A stretch of DNA of 64,000 nucleotides from CAIWHR01 sp963813415 (GCA_963813415.1 CAWEYW010000008.1:124001-188000); one strand, 5' to 3'. Shown: positions 25,752 to 34,615, numbered from the stretch's first letter. The notes: generated by a model not told the origin, from the letters alone. A program made the numbers and translations.

Positions 25752-26534
25752 ATGCCCGAACCCAAGCTCATCACGCTCCGCGGCCGACCCATCGCGGGCG
25801 GCCGTCATCCTCTGATCTGCACCCCGCTGGTAGGCACGACCGCGGAAGCCATCGGCGGCGAGCTCGGCGCCGTCATGCCCAAGCAGCCCGACATCATCGA
25901 ATGGCGCGTCGACTTCTTTCACGCCATTGCGGACACGGCGGCGGTGCTGGAGACCGCACGGCGCATCAAGGCCGGCGCCGGTGAGGTGCCGGTGATCTTC
26001 ACCTGCCGGTCGGTGCGCGAAGGCGGACAGACGACGCCGTGCTCGGACGCGGAGATCGTCGCACTGCTCGCCGCGGTCGCGGCGGACCGTTGCGTGGATC
26101 TCGTCGACTTCGAGATGAGCAATCGCGCCGAGGACGTGCGGCACGTCCGCGAGGTTTCGCGCACGCATGGCGTCGGACTGATCCTCTCGTATCACAACTT
26201 CCAGACCACGCCCGATGCAGCGCAGCTCGCCGCCACGTTCCGGCAGGCCGAAGCACTTGGCGGCGACGTCGCCAAGGTGGCCGTGATGCCGCGTGGGTTG
26301 CACGATGTGCTGACGCTGCTGGAGGCCACGCTGCAGGCGAGCGAGTCCCTGGGGATACCGGTGATGAGCATGTCGATGGGCGCCTACGGCTCGCTGTCGC
26401 GCATGATCGGCTGGGCGTTCGGCTCGGTGATCACCTTCGCGGTCGGCCAGAGCAGCTCGGCGCCGGGGCAGATCCCGATCGAGGACCTGCGCACCGCACT
26501 CGCCATCGCGCAGCGCGCCGTCAGGGGCGCCTAG
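25752..26534 (+). CDS. aroD: 3-Dehydroquinate dehydratase, type I
   Basis: This encodes 260 residues. It converts 3-dehydroquinate to 3-dehydroshikimate through a Schiff base. The catalytic residues are present: Glu50 and Arg52 in IIEWRVDFF, His148 in LSYHNF and the Schiff-base Lys175 in DVAKVAVMP. The C-terminal substrate loop SSSAPGQIPIEDLR is also intact. Most betaproteobacteria use the type II enzyme (AroQ) for biosynthesis, so a type I enzyme beside a PcaU-like regulator suggests a catabolic role in quinate or dehydroquinate use. This last point is inference. It ends 128 bases before the regulator gene. Confidence 0.92.
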   Translation: MPEPKLITLRGRPIAGGRHPLICTPLVGTTAEAIGGELGAVMPKQPDIIEWRVDFFHAIADTAAVLETARRIKAGAGEVPVIFTCRSVREGGQTTPCSDAEIVALLAAVAADRCVDLVDFEMSNRAEDVRHVREVSRTHGVGLILSYHNFQTTPDAAQLAATFRQAEALGGDVAKVAVMPRGLHDVLTLLEATLQASESLGIPVMSMSMGAYGSLSRMIGWAFGSVITFAVGQSSSAPGQIPIEDLRTALAIAQRAVRGA

Positions 26535-26552
26535 GCAAGCGGGCTGCGGCCC

Positions 26553-26590
26553 GGCGATTGTGCGGTAATCGCCCCGTTGGGCGATAATCG
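26553..26590 (+). promoter_or_regulatory. Three-half-site operator candidate upstream of the IclR gene
   Basis: GGCGATT at 26553-26559 and AATCGCC at 26567-26573 form a perfect palindrome with a seven-base centre, and a third half-site GGCGATAATCG lies in direct orientation at 26580-26590. The last contains a GATAAT that could be a -10 box. A palindrome plus one direct copy is the arrangement described for PcaU and PobR of Acinetobacter, the closest relatives of the regulator that starts at 26663. The match is in architecture, not in the exact bases. Confidence 0.45.
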
Positions 26591-26662
26591 GCGCGTGCTC
26601 GTCCGTGCCGTCGAACGGGGTCGGTGCGGGCCTTCGCGTCCGTTCTTCATTCGCTGCCCCCG

Positions 26663-27583
26663 ATGCCTGCCAAGCGCGCCGCCAGGAAAGTCACCCGAAC
26701 GTCCCCGCCCAAGTCCGGCAAGTCCCGGCGCATCGATGCAGGCTCGGCCCAGCAACGCGGGCGTGACACCACCGCCGCGCCCACCGTCGCCAGCGAGATC
26801 CAGGCACTCTCGGACGATCCGAACTTCATGACGTCGCTCGCGCGCGGACTCGCCGTGATCGCCGCATTCACCGATCGCCGTCGTCGTCCGACCATCGCCG
26901 ACCTGAGTCGCAAGACCGGCATTCCGCGCGCCGCGGTGCGTCGCTGTCTCTACACGCTGGGGAAGCTCGGCTATGTCGACGCCGACGCGAACACCTTTTC
27001 GTTGCAGCCGAAGATCCTCAACCTCGGCCACGCATATCTCGGGTCCGCATCGCTCGCCGTGACCGCACAGCCGTTCCTCGATCGGGTCAGCGAAGCGGTC
27101 GGCGAGTCGTGCTCGCTTGCCGTGCTCGAGCACGACGACATCCTCTACCTCGCACGCTCGGTCACCTCGCGCATCCTGTCGGTCAATCTCAACGTGGGGA
27201 GCCGCCTGCCCGCGTACTGCACATCGATCGGCCAGGTGATCCTCGCCGAGCTGGACGATGCCGAGCTTGCGCCGTACATCCGGCGTACGCGGCTGGTCGC
27301 CTACACCGACCGCACCGCTGCGTCCGCGCAGCAGTTGAAGCAGGTGCTCGAAGGCGTGCGGCGCAACGGCTATGCGATCGCCGACCAGGAGATGGAGATC
27401 GGGATTCGCTCGATCGCGGTGCCGGTGCGCGATTCGGCGGACGTGGTGATCGCCGGCATCAACGTCCTCACCCAAGGCCTGCGCATGACGGCGCGCGAAA
27501 TGAAGGCACGCATCCTCCCGCACCTCTACAGCGCTGCAGCCGATCTGGGCGCCACGCTCGCCCGCGGCGGCGCTGTTCGTTAA
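26663..27583 (+). CDS. IclR-family regulator, PcaR/PcaU/PobR type
   Basis: This encodes 306 residues. I prefer the ATG at 26663 over a GTG at 26624, because residues before it are not conserved-looking. About 50 residues of basic, disordered N-terminus precede the winged helix, which reads SLARGLAVIAAFTDRRRRPTIADLSRKTGIPRAAVRRCLYTLGKLGYV with helix-turn-helix near 85-115. The effector domain spans about 140-300. The RAAVRRCLYTL text is characteristic of the PcaR/PcaU/PobR subgroup, which answers to protocatechuate, beta-ketoadipate or p-hydroxybenzoate. It likely controls the genes downstream and possibly aroD. Confidence 0.9.
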   Translation: MPAKRAARKVTRTSPPKSGKSRRIDAGSAQQRGRDTTAAPTVASEIQALSDDPNFMTSLARGLAVIAAFTDRRRRPTIADLSRKTGIPRAAVRRCLYTLGKLGYVDADANTFSLQPKILNLGHAYLGSASLAVTAQPFLDRVSEAVGESCSLAVLEHDDILYLARSVTSRILSVNLNVGSRLPAYCTSIGQVILAELDDAELAPYIRRTRLVAYTDRTAASAQQLKQVLEGVRRNGYAIADQEMEIGIRSIAVPVRDSADVVIAGINVLTQGLRMTAREMKARILPHLYSAAADLGATLARGGAVR

Positions 27584-27832
27584 TCGCACAACCGTGCGGT
27601 GTTCGCCCTTGACCCCTCTTGGGGCGGCGCGCAAAGTTCCTTCCACGCAAGCGCACCGATAGCGCGCGCGGCACCGCAGACGCGGTTGCCGCGCCCGCCA
27701 GGGATCAAGCGGTACGCGTGTCTTGCTCGCATCCGATAGGCTTGCACGGCCGCATCGGAAACGCGGACTGCGACAGGGCGCGCCAGCCCGGCAGCCGCGG
27801 CATCGCGACCGTCAATGCTGCAGGAGGAACGC

Positions 27833-29281
27833 ATGGCCACCGTCGAACCCCGGAAAGGCATCACCGACGAGCAACAGCAGGAGCTCGACCAGGTGTTCGA
27901 GCGCGCGAGGAAGGCGCTCGCGATCATCGAAACGTACGATCAGGCGCGCGTGGATCGCCTGTGCCAGGCGGTCGCCTGGGCCGTGGCGAACAAGAAGACC
28001 TTCACGCGCCTGGTGGATATGGGCATTGCGGAAAGCGGGCTCGGCGATCCGGTGAGCCGCATGGGCAAGCGCATGAAGATCCGCGGCGTGCTGCGCGACG
28101 CCCTGCGCCAGAAAAGCGTCGGCGTCATCGAGGAGCTGCCCGAAAAAGGCATCGTGAAGTACGGGAAGCCGGCAGGGATCATCGCGTGCATCGTGCCGAC
28201 CACGAACCCCGACCTCACACCCGCCGGCAACGCGATCTACGCCATCAAGGCGCGCGATGTGGTCATCTATTCACCGCATCCGCGGTCGAAGAGGACGTCA
28301 TTCGAGACCGTGCGCCTGATGCGCGAAGCGCTCGAGCGTGAAGGCGCGCCGGCCGACATCCTGCAGTGCCTGACGAAGGTCAACATCCCGATGTCGCAGG
28401 CGCTGATGGCACGCGCCGACCTGATCATTGCCACCGGCGGCCAGCCGATGGTGCGCGCAGCGTACAGCTCCGGCACGCCCGCCTACGGCGTCGGCGCGGG
28501 AAACTCGACGATGATCATCGACGAGACCGCCAACATCGAGGAAGCCGCGCGCAACACACGGCTCTCGAAGACGTCGGACTTCGGCTCCGGCTGCTCCGCC
28601 GACGGCAACCTCATCATCGAGACCGGCATCTTCGATCGCCTGCTCGCTCAACTTCAGAAGGAAGGCGGACATCTCGCCTCCGACGCGGAGAAGGCCGCGC
28701 TGCGTCGGGTGATGTGGGACGACGAGAACCATCGTCTCCCGGACACCGTGGCGATCGCGCCGCAGCAACTCGCCCGGGCGGCGGGATTCACCATTCCGGA
28801 AGACCGCAAGTTCATCATCGTGCACGGCGACGGCATCGGCAAGGAGCACCCGTACTCCGGCGAGAAACTGACGACCTTGCTCGCCGTGTACCGGTACGAC
28901 GGCTTCGATCAGGCGCTGGCGATGATGCGTGCGATCTACGAGGTCGGCGGCAAGGGCCACTCGTGCGGCATCTACTCGTTCGACCAGGATCACATCCATC
29001 GCCTTGCCATGGCCGCTCCCGTCAGCCGGATCATGGTGCGGCAGCCGCAATCGAAAGCGAATGCCGGCGCCTTCAACAACGGCATGCCGATGACCTCGAG
29101 TCTCGGCTGCGGCACGTGGGGCGGCAACATCGTCTCGGAGAACGTGCATCTCAAGCATTACCTGAACACCACTTGGGTCTCCGTGCCGATCAAGGAGGAC
29201 AAGCCCTCGGACGAGGAGCTCTTCGGCGACTTCTACGACCCGGCGCTGGAGATGGACGCCGCGGATCTCATCACCACCTGA
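27833..29281 (+). CDS. CoA-acylating aldehyde dehydrogenase (sulfoacetaldehyde-dehydrogenase-like)
   Basis: This encodes 482 residues from the ATG at 27833 with a strong AGGAGG ribosome-binding site. It is an aldehyde dehydrogenase-fold enzyme of the acylating subgroup, expected to oxidise an aldehyde to acyl-CoA with NAD(P)+. The catalytic Cys254 is in SDFGSGCSADGN, the cofactor loop is ACIVPTTNPDLTPAGNA near 118-134, and the substrate loop is GVGAGNSTMII. Its closest named relatives that I know are SauS-type sulfoacetaldehyde dehydrogenases, but no sulfonate genes (xsc, sauT, sauP) are nearby. The true aldehyde is therefore open. It is the first gene of the downstream cluster. Confidence 0.87.
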   Translation: MATVEPRKGITDEQQQELDQVFERARKALAIIETYDQARVDRLCQAVAWAVANKKTFTRLVDMGIAESGLGDPVSRMGKRMKIRGVLRDALRQKSVGVIEELPEKGIVKYGKPAGIIACIVPTTNPDLTPAGNAIYAIKARDVVIYSPHPRSKRTSFETVRLMREALEREGAPADILQCLTKVNIPMSQALMARADLIIATGGQPMVRAAYSSGTPAYGVGAGNSTMIIDETANIEEAARNTRLSKTSDFGSGCSADGNLIIETGIFDRLLAQLQKEGGHLASDAEKAALRRVMWDDENHRLPDTVAIAPQQLARAAGFTIPEDRKFIIVHGDGIGKEHPYSGEKLTTLLAVYRYDGFDQALAMMRAIYEVGGKGHSCGIYSFDQDHIHRLAMAAPVSRIMVRQPQSKANAGAFNNGMPMTSSLGCGTWGGNIVSENVHLKHYLNTTWVSVPIKEDKPSDEELFGDFYDPALEMDAADLITT

Positions 29282-29351
29282 TCGCGGGTGTGCAACTGCT
29301 TCGGCTTCAGGCGAGGCGCGACCTCGCTTCGCGCCAACCAACCTGACATCC

Positions 29352-30209
29352 ATGGCCACCAAGACCCCCGAAGAGCTTCTCGCCGACTGCAGCGCCTGGT
29401 GGGACACCTCGATCATCGACATTCATCCGGGCGAGATCGCCATCCGCGGCTACGCGATCGAGGACCTGATCGGACGCGTCAGCTTTCCGCAGATGATCTG
29501 GCTGATGCTGCGCGGCGAGCTGCCGACGGTGCAACAGGCGCGGCTTCTCGAGGCCGCCCTGGTCCCGGGTGTCGATCACGGGCCACACGCGCCGTCGATT
29601 GCGATCGCACGGATGGCGGTCACCTGCGGCCTGCCGGTGAATGGCGCCATGGCATCGTCCATCAACGTGCTGGACGACATCCACGGCGGCGCCGGCCAGC
29701 AATGCATGGAGCTCTATCGCGCGATCGACGCCGATGCGGGAGCCGACGGCAATCTGGTGCAGTCGGCGACACGCGCCATCGAGCGCGAGCGCGCGTCCGG
29801 CGAGAAGATCGTGCCCGGCTTCGGCCATCGCTTCCACCCGATCGATCCCCGCACGGCGCCGCTGTTCGAGCTCGTCGAGCGAGCGCGGCAGGAAGGCGTC
29901 GTGTCCGGCCGTTTCGCGAGCATCGGCCGCGCCGTGGAAGAAGCGCTGCGCGGTATCAAGGGCAGGCACATCCCGATGAACATCGACGGCATCACCGCGG
30001 TGATCTTCTGCGAGCTCGGCTTCGAGCCGGAGCTCGGCCGCGGGATCTTCATCCTCTCGCGCGCGGTCGGCATTCTCGCGCATGCCTGGGAGCAGAAGCA
30101 GCGCGGCCGCCGGATCATGGGGCCGATGCCGCGGGAGATTCCCTATCGCTACAGCGGACCGCCACGGCGCGAGTTGCCCGACGAGTTCCGCAAACCGGCA
30201 GCCATGTAG
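29352..30209 (+). CDS. Citryl-CoA-lyase-like short citrate synthase homologue
   Basis: This encodes 285 residues, far shorter than citrate synthase (about 430), and it matches the short C-terminal-domain-only homologues annotated as citryl-CoA lyases. Catalytic-core pieces are visible: DDIHGGAGQQ near 117 (the HGGA His), VPGFGHRFHPIDPR near 155 and NIDGITAVIFCELGFE near 213 (the catalytic Asp). The closing helix is SRAVGILAHAWEQ. It would cleave, or condense, an acyl-CoA with an oxo-acid. It lies 70 bases after the dehydrogenase and 48 bases before the ThDP enzyme, so a three-step pathway is likely. Confidence 0.8.
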   Translation: MATKTPEELLADCSAWWDTSIIDIHPGEIAIRGYAIEDLIGRVSFPQMIWLMLRGELPTVQQARLLEAALVPGVDHGPHAPSIAIARMAVTCGLPVNGAMASSINVLDDIHGGAGQQCMELYRAIDADAGADGNLVQSATRAIERERASGEKIVPGFGHRFHPIDPRTAPLFELVERARQEGVVSGRFASIGRAVEEALRGIKGRHIPMNIDGITAVIFCELGFEPELGRGIFILSRAVGILAHAWEQKQRGRRIMGPMPREIPYRYSGPPRRELPDEFRKPAAM

Positions 30210-30257
30210 ACAAGGCGTCGGCCGCGTGACGGCACGAAAGTTCTGCAGGAGGAGCGC

Positions 30258-32036
30258 ATGAAAAAAGACCTGATCTCCCACCAGCTCGTGAAGTACCTGG
30301 AAGGTCGCGGCGTCGAGCACATCTTCGGGTTGTGCGGCCACACCAACATCGCGGTCCTGGCGGCGCTGTCGAAGAGCACCATCAAGTTCATCAACGTGCG
30401 GCACGAGCAGATTGCGGCACACGCCGCGGACGGCTATGCGCGCGCCAGGAAGCAGACCGCCGTCGTGCTGTCGCATCTCGGCCCGGGCCTCACTAATGCC
30501 GCTACCGGGGTCGCCAATGCGGCACTCGATTCCATCCCGATGGTGGTGATCGCCGGCGATGTGCCGACGCACTATCACGGCAAGCATCCCCATCAGGAAG
30601 TGAACCTGCATTCGGATGCCTCCCAGTTCGAGATCTATCGCCCGTTCGTGAAACGTGCGTGGCGCGTGGACCAGCCGCATCTCTTTCCGGAGATCATCGA
30701 AAAGGCGTTTGCCCTCGCCGAGAGCGGCCGCCCCGGGCCGGTGCTGGTGGACGTGCCCATGGACATCTTCTCGAAGGAGATCGACGTCGCGCTGTTCGAG
30801 CGGCTGCGCCACAACACCAAGCACGTGCACAAGCCGTCGATCGACGACAAAACCGCCGAGGAGATCGTGCGCGCATTGCTGGCGGCGAAGCATCCCTTGC
30901 TCTACGTCGGCGGCGGCGTGCTCCTCGCCGATGCGGCCGCGGAATTGCGGGCGCTGGTGGATCATCTCAGCCTGCCGGTGGCGCACACCCTGATGGGCAA
31001 AGGCGCGCTGCCCGACGACCATCCGCTGATCCTCGGCATGACGGGCTTCTGGGGTACGAAGTTCATCAACGAGCAATGCCAGGCCGCCGACTGGGTGCTG
31101 GCGCTCGGCACGCGCTTCTCCGAAGCGGACATGAGCTCGTGGGAGCCGGAGTACACGTTCAACTTTCCGCCCGCGAAGCTGATCCAGATCGACATCGACC
31201 CGGCGGAGATCGGCCGCAATTTCCCCGTCGAGATCGGCGCGGTGGCCGATCTCAAGGAAGCCCTCGTCGTGCTGAACCGCGTGGCGCGGCGTCTCGCGCC
31301 CGAGGGGGTGAAGCGGCCGGAGCTCGTCCGGAAGATGGCGGCGGAGCGGGCGTCGTTCGTCGCCGGCAATCGCAAGCACATGCAGAGCGACGCGTTTCCG
31401 ATGCGGCCTGAACGAATTCTCGCCGACGTGCGCGAAGCGCTGCCGCGCAATGCGCTGATCACGACCGACGTGGGCTGGAACAAGAACGGCGTCGGCCAGC
31501 AGTTTCCGATCTACGAGCCGGGCACGATCTTCACGCCGGGGGGATACGCGACGATGGGCTTCGGCGCGCCGGCCGCGGTGGGTGCGAAGATCGCCTGTCC
31601 CGATCGCGTCGTGGTGGCGCTCGTCGGGGACGGCGGCTTCGGCCAGAACCCGGCGATGCTGGCGACCGCGTTCGACGAGAACGTCGCGGTGGTGTGGGTG
31701 ATCATGAACAACTGCGCGTTCGGCACCATCGCCGGACTCGAGAAGGCGCACTTCGACACGACGTTCGGCACGGTGTTCGAGAAGAACGGCAAGCCGTACT
31801 CGCCCGATTACGCCGCGATCGCCAGGGCGTACGGCGTGGACGGCGTGAAGATCACTTCGGCCGACGCCTTCAGGCCGGCGCTCGAGGCGGCGATCGCGTC
31901 GAACCGGCCGTGCGTGATCGACGTGATGATGCAGAACGAGCCGGTGCCCACCGCGGGGCACTGGAACATCATGGACATCTACTCGCCGGGCCAGAAGAAG
32001 AGTCACCTGAGCACTGCAGCGATCCCGGTCGACTGA
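30258..32036 (+). CDS. Thiamine-diphosphate-dependent enzyme, acetolactate-synthase-like
   Basis: This encodes 592 residues with an AGGAGG ribosome-binding site. The three-domain ThDP fold is complete. The N-terminal PYR domain has the activating Glu50 in NVRHEQIAAHAADGYAR. The central domain carries GVLLADAAAELRALVD. The C-terminal PP domain has the metal/diphosphate motif GDG at 457-459 closing with NN at 484-485. It resembles acetolactate synthase and oxalyl-CoA decarboxylase-type enzymes, not Xsc. It should decarboxylate a 2-oxo acid, or form a C-C bond. With the preceding acylating dehydrogenase, a decarboxylation-then-oxidation sequence is plausible. The substrate is unknown. Confidence 0.85.
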   Translation: MKKDLISHQLVKYLEGRGVEHIFGLCGHTNIAVLAALSKSTIKFINVRHEQIAAHAADGYARARKQTAVVLSHLGPGLTNAATGVANAALDSIPMVVIAGDVPTHYHGKHPHQEVNLHSDASQFEIYRPFVKRAWRVDQPHLFPEIIEKAFALAESGRPGPVLVDVPMDIFSKEIDVALFERLRHNTKHVHKPSIDDKTAEEIVRALLAAKHPLLYVGGGVLLADAAAELRALVDHLSLPVAHTLMGKGALPDDHPLILGMTGFWGTKFINEQCQAADWVLALGTRFSEADMSSWEPEYTFNFPPAKLIQIDIDPAEIGRNFPVEIGAVADLKEALVVLNRVARRLAPEGVKRPELVRKMAAERASFVAGNRKHMQSDAFPMRPERILADVREALPRNALITTDVGWNKNGVGQQFPIYEPGTIFTPGGYATMGFGAPAAVGAKIACPDRVVVALVGDGGFGQNPAMLATAFDENVAVVWVIMNNCAFGTIAGLEKAHFDTTFGTVFEKNGKPYSPDYAAIARAYGVDGVKITSADAFRPALEAAIASNRPCVIDVMMQNEPVPTAGHWNIMDIYSPGQKKSHLSTAAIPVD

Positions 32037-32134
32037 CTTACTGTAAAGGGGTCGCAGGAGAGGCTGCATGTATCGGGAAAGCTCGTTTGCGGGATCGATC
32101 AGCGACGCGCAGACGTTCATTCAAAGGAGGGTTC

Positions 32135-32992
32135 GTGAACCACCACTACTCGCTCGCGCACCTCACGGTGCTGACGCTCACGCCCCCCGAGGTCGTGGAG
32201 GCCGCTGCGCGCGCGGGTTATGCGTACGCCAGTCTGCGCATGACACGCGTCACCCCGGCCGAGCCGCTTTATGATCTGGCGCGCGACCGCGTGCTCATGC
32301 GCGAGACGAAGGCGCGGATGGCGGCAACGGGCGTGCGCATTCACGATGCGGAACTCTTCCGCATGGACGCGTCGCTCGAGCCCGAGCAGTTCAAGGCGGA
32401 GCTCGATGCCACGGCCGAGCTCGGCGCTCACCACGTCATCTGCCAGCTGCCGGATCCCGATCGCGAGCGGGCCACCGATCGGTTTGCGCGGCTCTGTGAT
32501 CTCGCGAAGCCACTCGGCATCTTCGCCAGCCTCGAGTTTCCGCACTGGACCGAGACCGGGACGCTCGCGGAGGCCGCACGCGTGGTGCGCGCGGTGCACA
32601 AGGACAACGCGGGCATCCTCATCGACATGCTGCACATGGGACGCTCCGACTCGAGCGTCGAGGACCTCGCGAAGCTCCCGCGTGAGTGGTTCCGTTTCGC
32701 ACATGTGTGCGATGCCGAGGCGCGCTGCCCGGCGACGATGGAAGGCATCATCCGGACTGCGCGTGACGAGCGTCAGTTCCCAGGCGAGGGCACGATCGAC
32801 GTCAAGGGCATACTGGCCGCCATGCCGGCCGACATCCCCTACTCGTTGGAGATTCCCCGCGCCGTGTTGACGGCAGCCGTCGGCCCGTACGAGCTCGCGC
32901 GGCTCGCAGTGCGTGCCTGTCGCGCGCACCTCGATGGCGAGGCATGGCAGCGCGATGCGCGCGATGCCTCCGGCTTCGCGACGGCAGCTTGA
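32135..32992 (+). CDS. TIM-barrel isomerase/dehydratase, AP-endonuclease-2 family
   Basis: This encodes 285 residues from a GTG at 32135, four bases after a strong AAGGAGG; no ATG start fits. The family includes xylose-isomerase-like sugar isomerases and AsbF/QuiC-type 3-dehydroshikimate dehydratases. A full set of likely metal ligands is visible: Glu134 in SLEFPHW, Asp164 and His167 in ILIDMLHMG, His190 in FAHVCDAE and Glu239 in YSLEIPR. It is therefore the intact TIM-barrel enzyme of the island, in contrast to the one at 40659. It ends nine bases before the shikimate-dehydrogenase-like gene. Confidence 0.82.
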   Translation: MNHHYSLAHLTVLTLTPPEVVEAAARAGYAYASLRMTRVTPAEPLYDLARDRVLMRETKARMAATGVRIHDAELFRMDASLEPEQFKAELDATAELGAHHVICQLPDPDRERATDRFARLCDLAKPLGIFASLEFPHWTETGTLAEAARVVRAVHKDNAGILIDMLHMGRSDSSVEDLAKLPREWFRFAHVCDAEARCPATMEGIIRTARDERQFPGEGTIDVKGILAAMPADIPYSLEIPRAVLTAAVGPYELARLAVRACRAHLDGEAWQRDARDASGFATAA

Positions 32993-33001
32993 GAGCTCCC
33001 C

Positions 33002-33835
33002 ATGATTGACGGACGGACCCTGGTGATCGCCCATCTCGGGTATCCGACCGAGACGTTCAAGGCACCGCTCATCTATAACCCGTGGTTCGAGAAGACTGGC
33101 ATCAACGCCGTCGTCGTGCCGATGGGCGTGCACGCGCAGGATTACCCGCAGGTGCTGAAGGCACTGTCAAGGCTCACGAACATCCGCGGCGCACTCGTGA
33201 CGATGCCGCACAAGGTGACCACCGTCGGGCTGCTCGACGAAACGAGCACCGCGGTCCGCGTTGCCGGATCGTGCAACGCGGTGCTGGTGCGGCCGGACGG
33301 TTCGCTGCTCGGCGACATGTTCGACGGCACCGGCTTCACCCGCGGAATCAAGCGCAAGGGCCTGGTCCTTGCCGGTGCGTCGTGCCTCGTGGTCGGCGCC
33401 GGTGGAGTCGGATCGGCCATTGCGGCCTCGCTTGCCGAGGAACGGGCGGCTTCGTTGACAGTATTCGACACGGACAGTGCTGCCGCGGAAGGTCTGGTGC
33501 GACGGCTCCGCGAACATTTTCCGAACACACGCGCCAGCGTTGGAACCAGTGACCCGGCGGGGTATGACCTCGTGGTCAACGCGACGCCGCTCGGAATGCA
33601 GGCAACCGATCCGCTGCCGTTCGACGTGGCGCGGCTCGCGCGCTCCACGTTCGTCGGCGAAGTGGTCATGAAGCAGGAGATGACGCCGCTGCTGCAGGCG
33701 GCGCGGGAGCGCGGGTGCCGTTACCAGGTCGGCACCGACATGCTTTTCGAAATGATCCCCGCGTATCTCGAATTTTTCGGATTCGGCACGACGACGCCGG
33801 ACGAGCTGCGATCCGTCGCGCGCATCAAGTACTGA
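33002..33835 (+). CDS. Shikimate-dehydrogenase-like oxidoreductase
   Basis: This encodes 277 residues with the two-domain fold of AroE. Lys71 (TMPHK) and Asp108 (MFDGTG), the catalytic pair, are retained, as is the NAD(P) loop GAGGVGSA at 132-139. The substrate site is altered. Where shikimate dehydrogenases have H-S-R-S-P in the first loop, this has T-F-K-A-P (Phe19 and Ala21 for the two serines), and the Asn-Thr of N-T-D-G is Met106-Phe107. It is unlikely to be the biosynthetic AroE, which is missing beside mtgA. A quinate-like or other hydroxy-acid substrate is possible. Confidence 0.83.
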   Translation: MIDGRTLVIAHLGYPTETFKAPLIYNPWFEKTGINAVVVPMGVHAQDYPQVLKALSRLTNIRGALVTMPHKVTTVGLLDETSTAVRVAGSCNAVLVRPDGSLLGDMFDGTGFTRGIKRKGLVLAGASCLVVGAGGVGSAIAASLAEERAASLTVFDTDSAAAEGLVRRLREHFPNTRASVGTSDPAGYDLVVNATPLGMQATDPLPFDVARLARSTFVGEVVMKQEMTPLLQAARERGCRYQVGTDMLFEMIPAYLEFFGFGTTTPDELRSVARIKY

Positions 33836-33852
33836 CGGGACCAGCCGCCGTG

Positions 33853-33881
33853 TTGCCTGGATTTGGCAGGTCTGTTAAATT
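33853..33881 (+). promoter_or_regulatory. Promoter with internal inverted repeat upstream of the TetR gene
   Basis: TTGCCT at 33853-33858 and TAAATT at 33876-33881 are spaced by 17 bases, 4 of 6 matches each. Between them, CCTG and CAGG form a small inverted repeat with a seven-base centre, placed where a TetR-type repressor could block RNA polymerase. The regulator starts at 33913, so autoregulation is plausible. Confidence 0.42.
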
Positions 33882-33912
33882 TACTTGCGATTCCGCCAAT
33901 TCAAGGCTTGCG

Positions 33913-34575
33913 ATGGCACTGCAGCTTTTGCCCGACCGCGCGACGAACATGCGCAAGCGCAAGGCGCCGGAGGCCAATCGCGCGCTGATCCTCGACGCGG
34001 CCATCGCCGAATTCGCCTCGCGCGGTTTCAAAGGCGCGAGCATGGACGCGATCGCCGCGCGAACCGAGACCACGCGCGCGCTCATCAACTACTACTTCGG
34101 GAGCAAAGAGCGGCTGTACCTCGCCGTTCTGGAGCGGGTCTACCGGGAGATCCGGGAGGCCGAGACGAAGCTCGACCTCGGAGAGTTGCCGCCGGTCGAA
34201 GCCATCCGCCGGATCGTCGAGTTCACCTACGACTACTACGTCGAGCACGAGGATTTCGTGCGCCTCGTCGTGGCGGAAAACCAGGCCAAGGGTCGGCACA
34301 TGAAGCGCGTTCCAGCGCTGCGGTCGGTGAATCGGCCGATCATCGACATGCTTGCCGACGTGATTGCGCGCGGGCAGGCGGATGGTGTGTTCCGGCCCGG
34401 CGTCGATCCGATCGACGTTCACATGGCCGTCGCTGCCTTGGGAATGTTCAACGTGACGAATCAGTACACCTTCGGCGCCCTCTTCCAGCGGTCCATGGGC
34501 GCCAAGGGCGACGTGCCGGGTCGCCGCCGCATGGTGGCCGACATGATCCTGCGCTGGCTCGGGCACGCGTCTTAG
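33913..34575 (+). CDS. TetR-family transcriptional regulator
   Basis: This encodes 220 residues from the ATG at 33913; an internal Met at residue 13 is an alternative start. The N-terminal helix-turn-helix (about 20-65) reads RALILDAAIAEFASRGFKGASMDAIAARTETTRALINYYFGSKERLY, a textbook TetR DNA-binding domain. The C-terminal effector domain (about 80-215) is RutR-like in composition. It lies just upstream of the TRAP transporter genes on the same strand and probably controls them together with the enzymes before it. The effector is unknown. Confidence 0.9.
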   Translation: MALQLLPDRATNMRKRKAPEANRALILDAAIAEFASRGFKGASMDAIAARTETTRALINYYFGSKERLYLAVLERVYREIREAETKLDLGELPPVEAIRRIVEFTYDYYVEHEDFVRLVVAENQAKGRHMKRVPALRSVNRPIIDMLADVIARGQADGVFRPGVDPIDVHMAVAALGMFNVTNQYTFGALFQRSMGAKGDVPGRRRMVADMILRWLGHAS

Positions 34576-34615
34576 CGCTGGCCCGGTAATGCGAATCTTC
34601 ACCGAGGAGGTCACC

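Noticed and set aside
27833..32036. Taurine/sulfoacetate degradation (SauS plus Xsc)
   Set aside because: The ThDP enzyme lacks the Xsc-like N-terminal text, and no phosphotransacetylase, sulfoacetate ligase or sulfite exporter gene is nearby. Only the dehydrogenase resembles that pathway.
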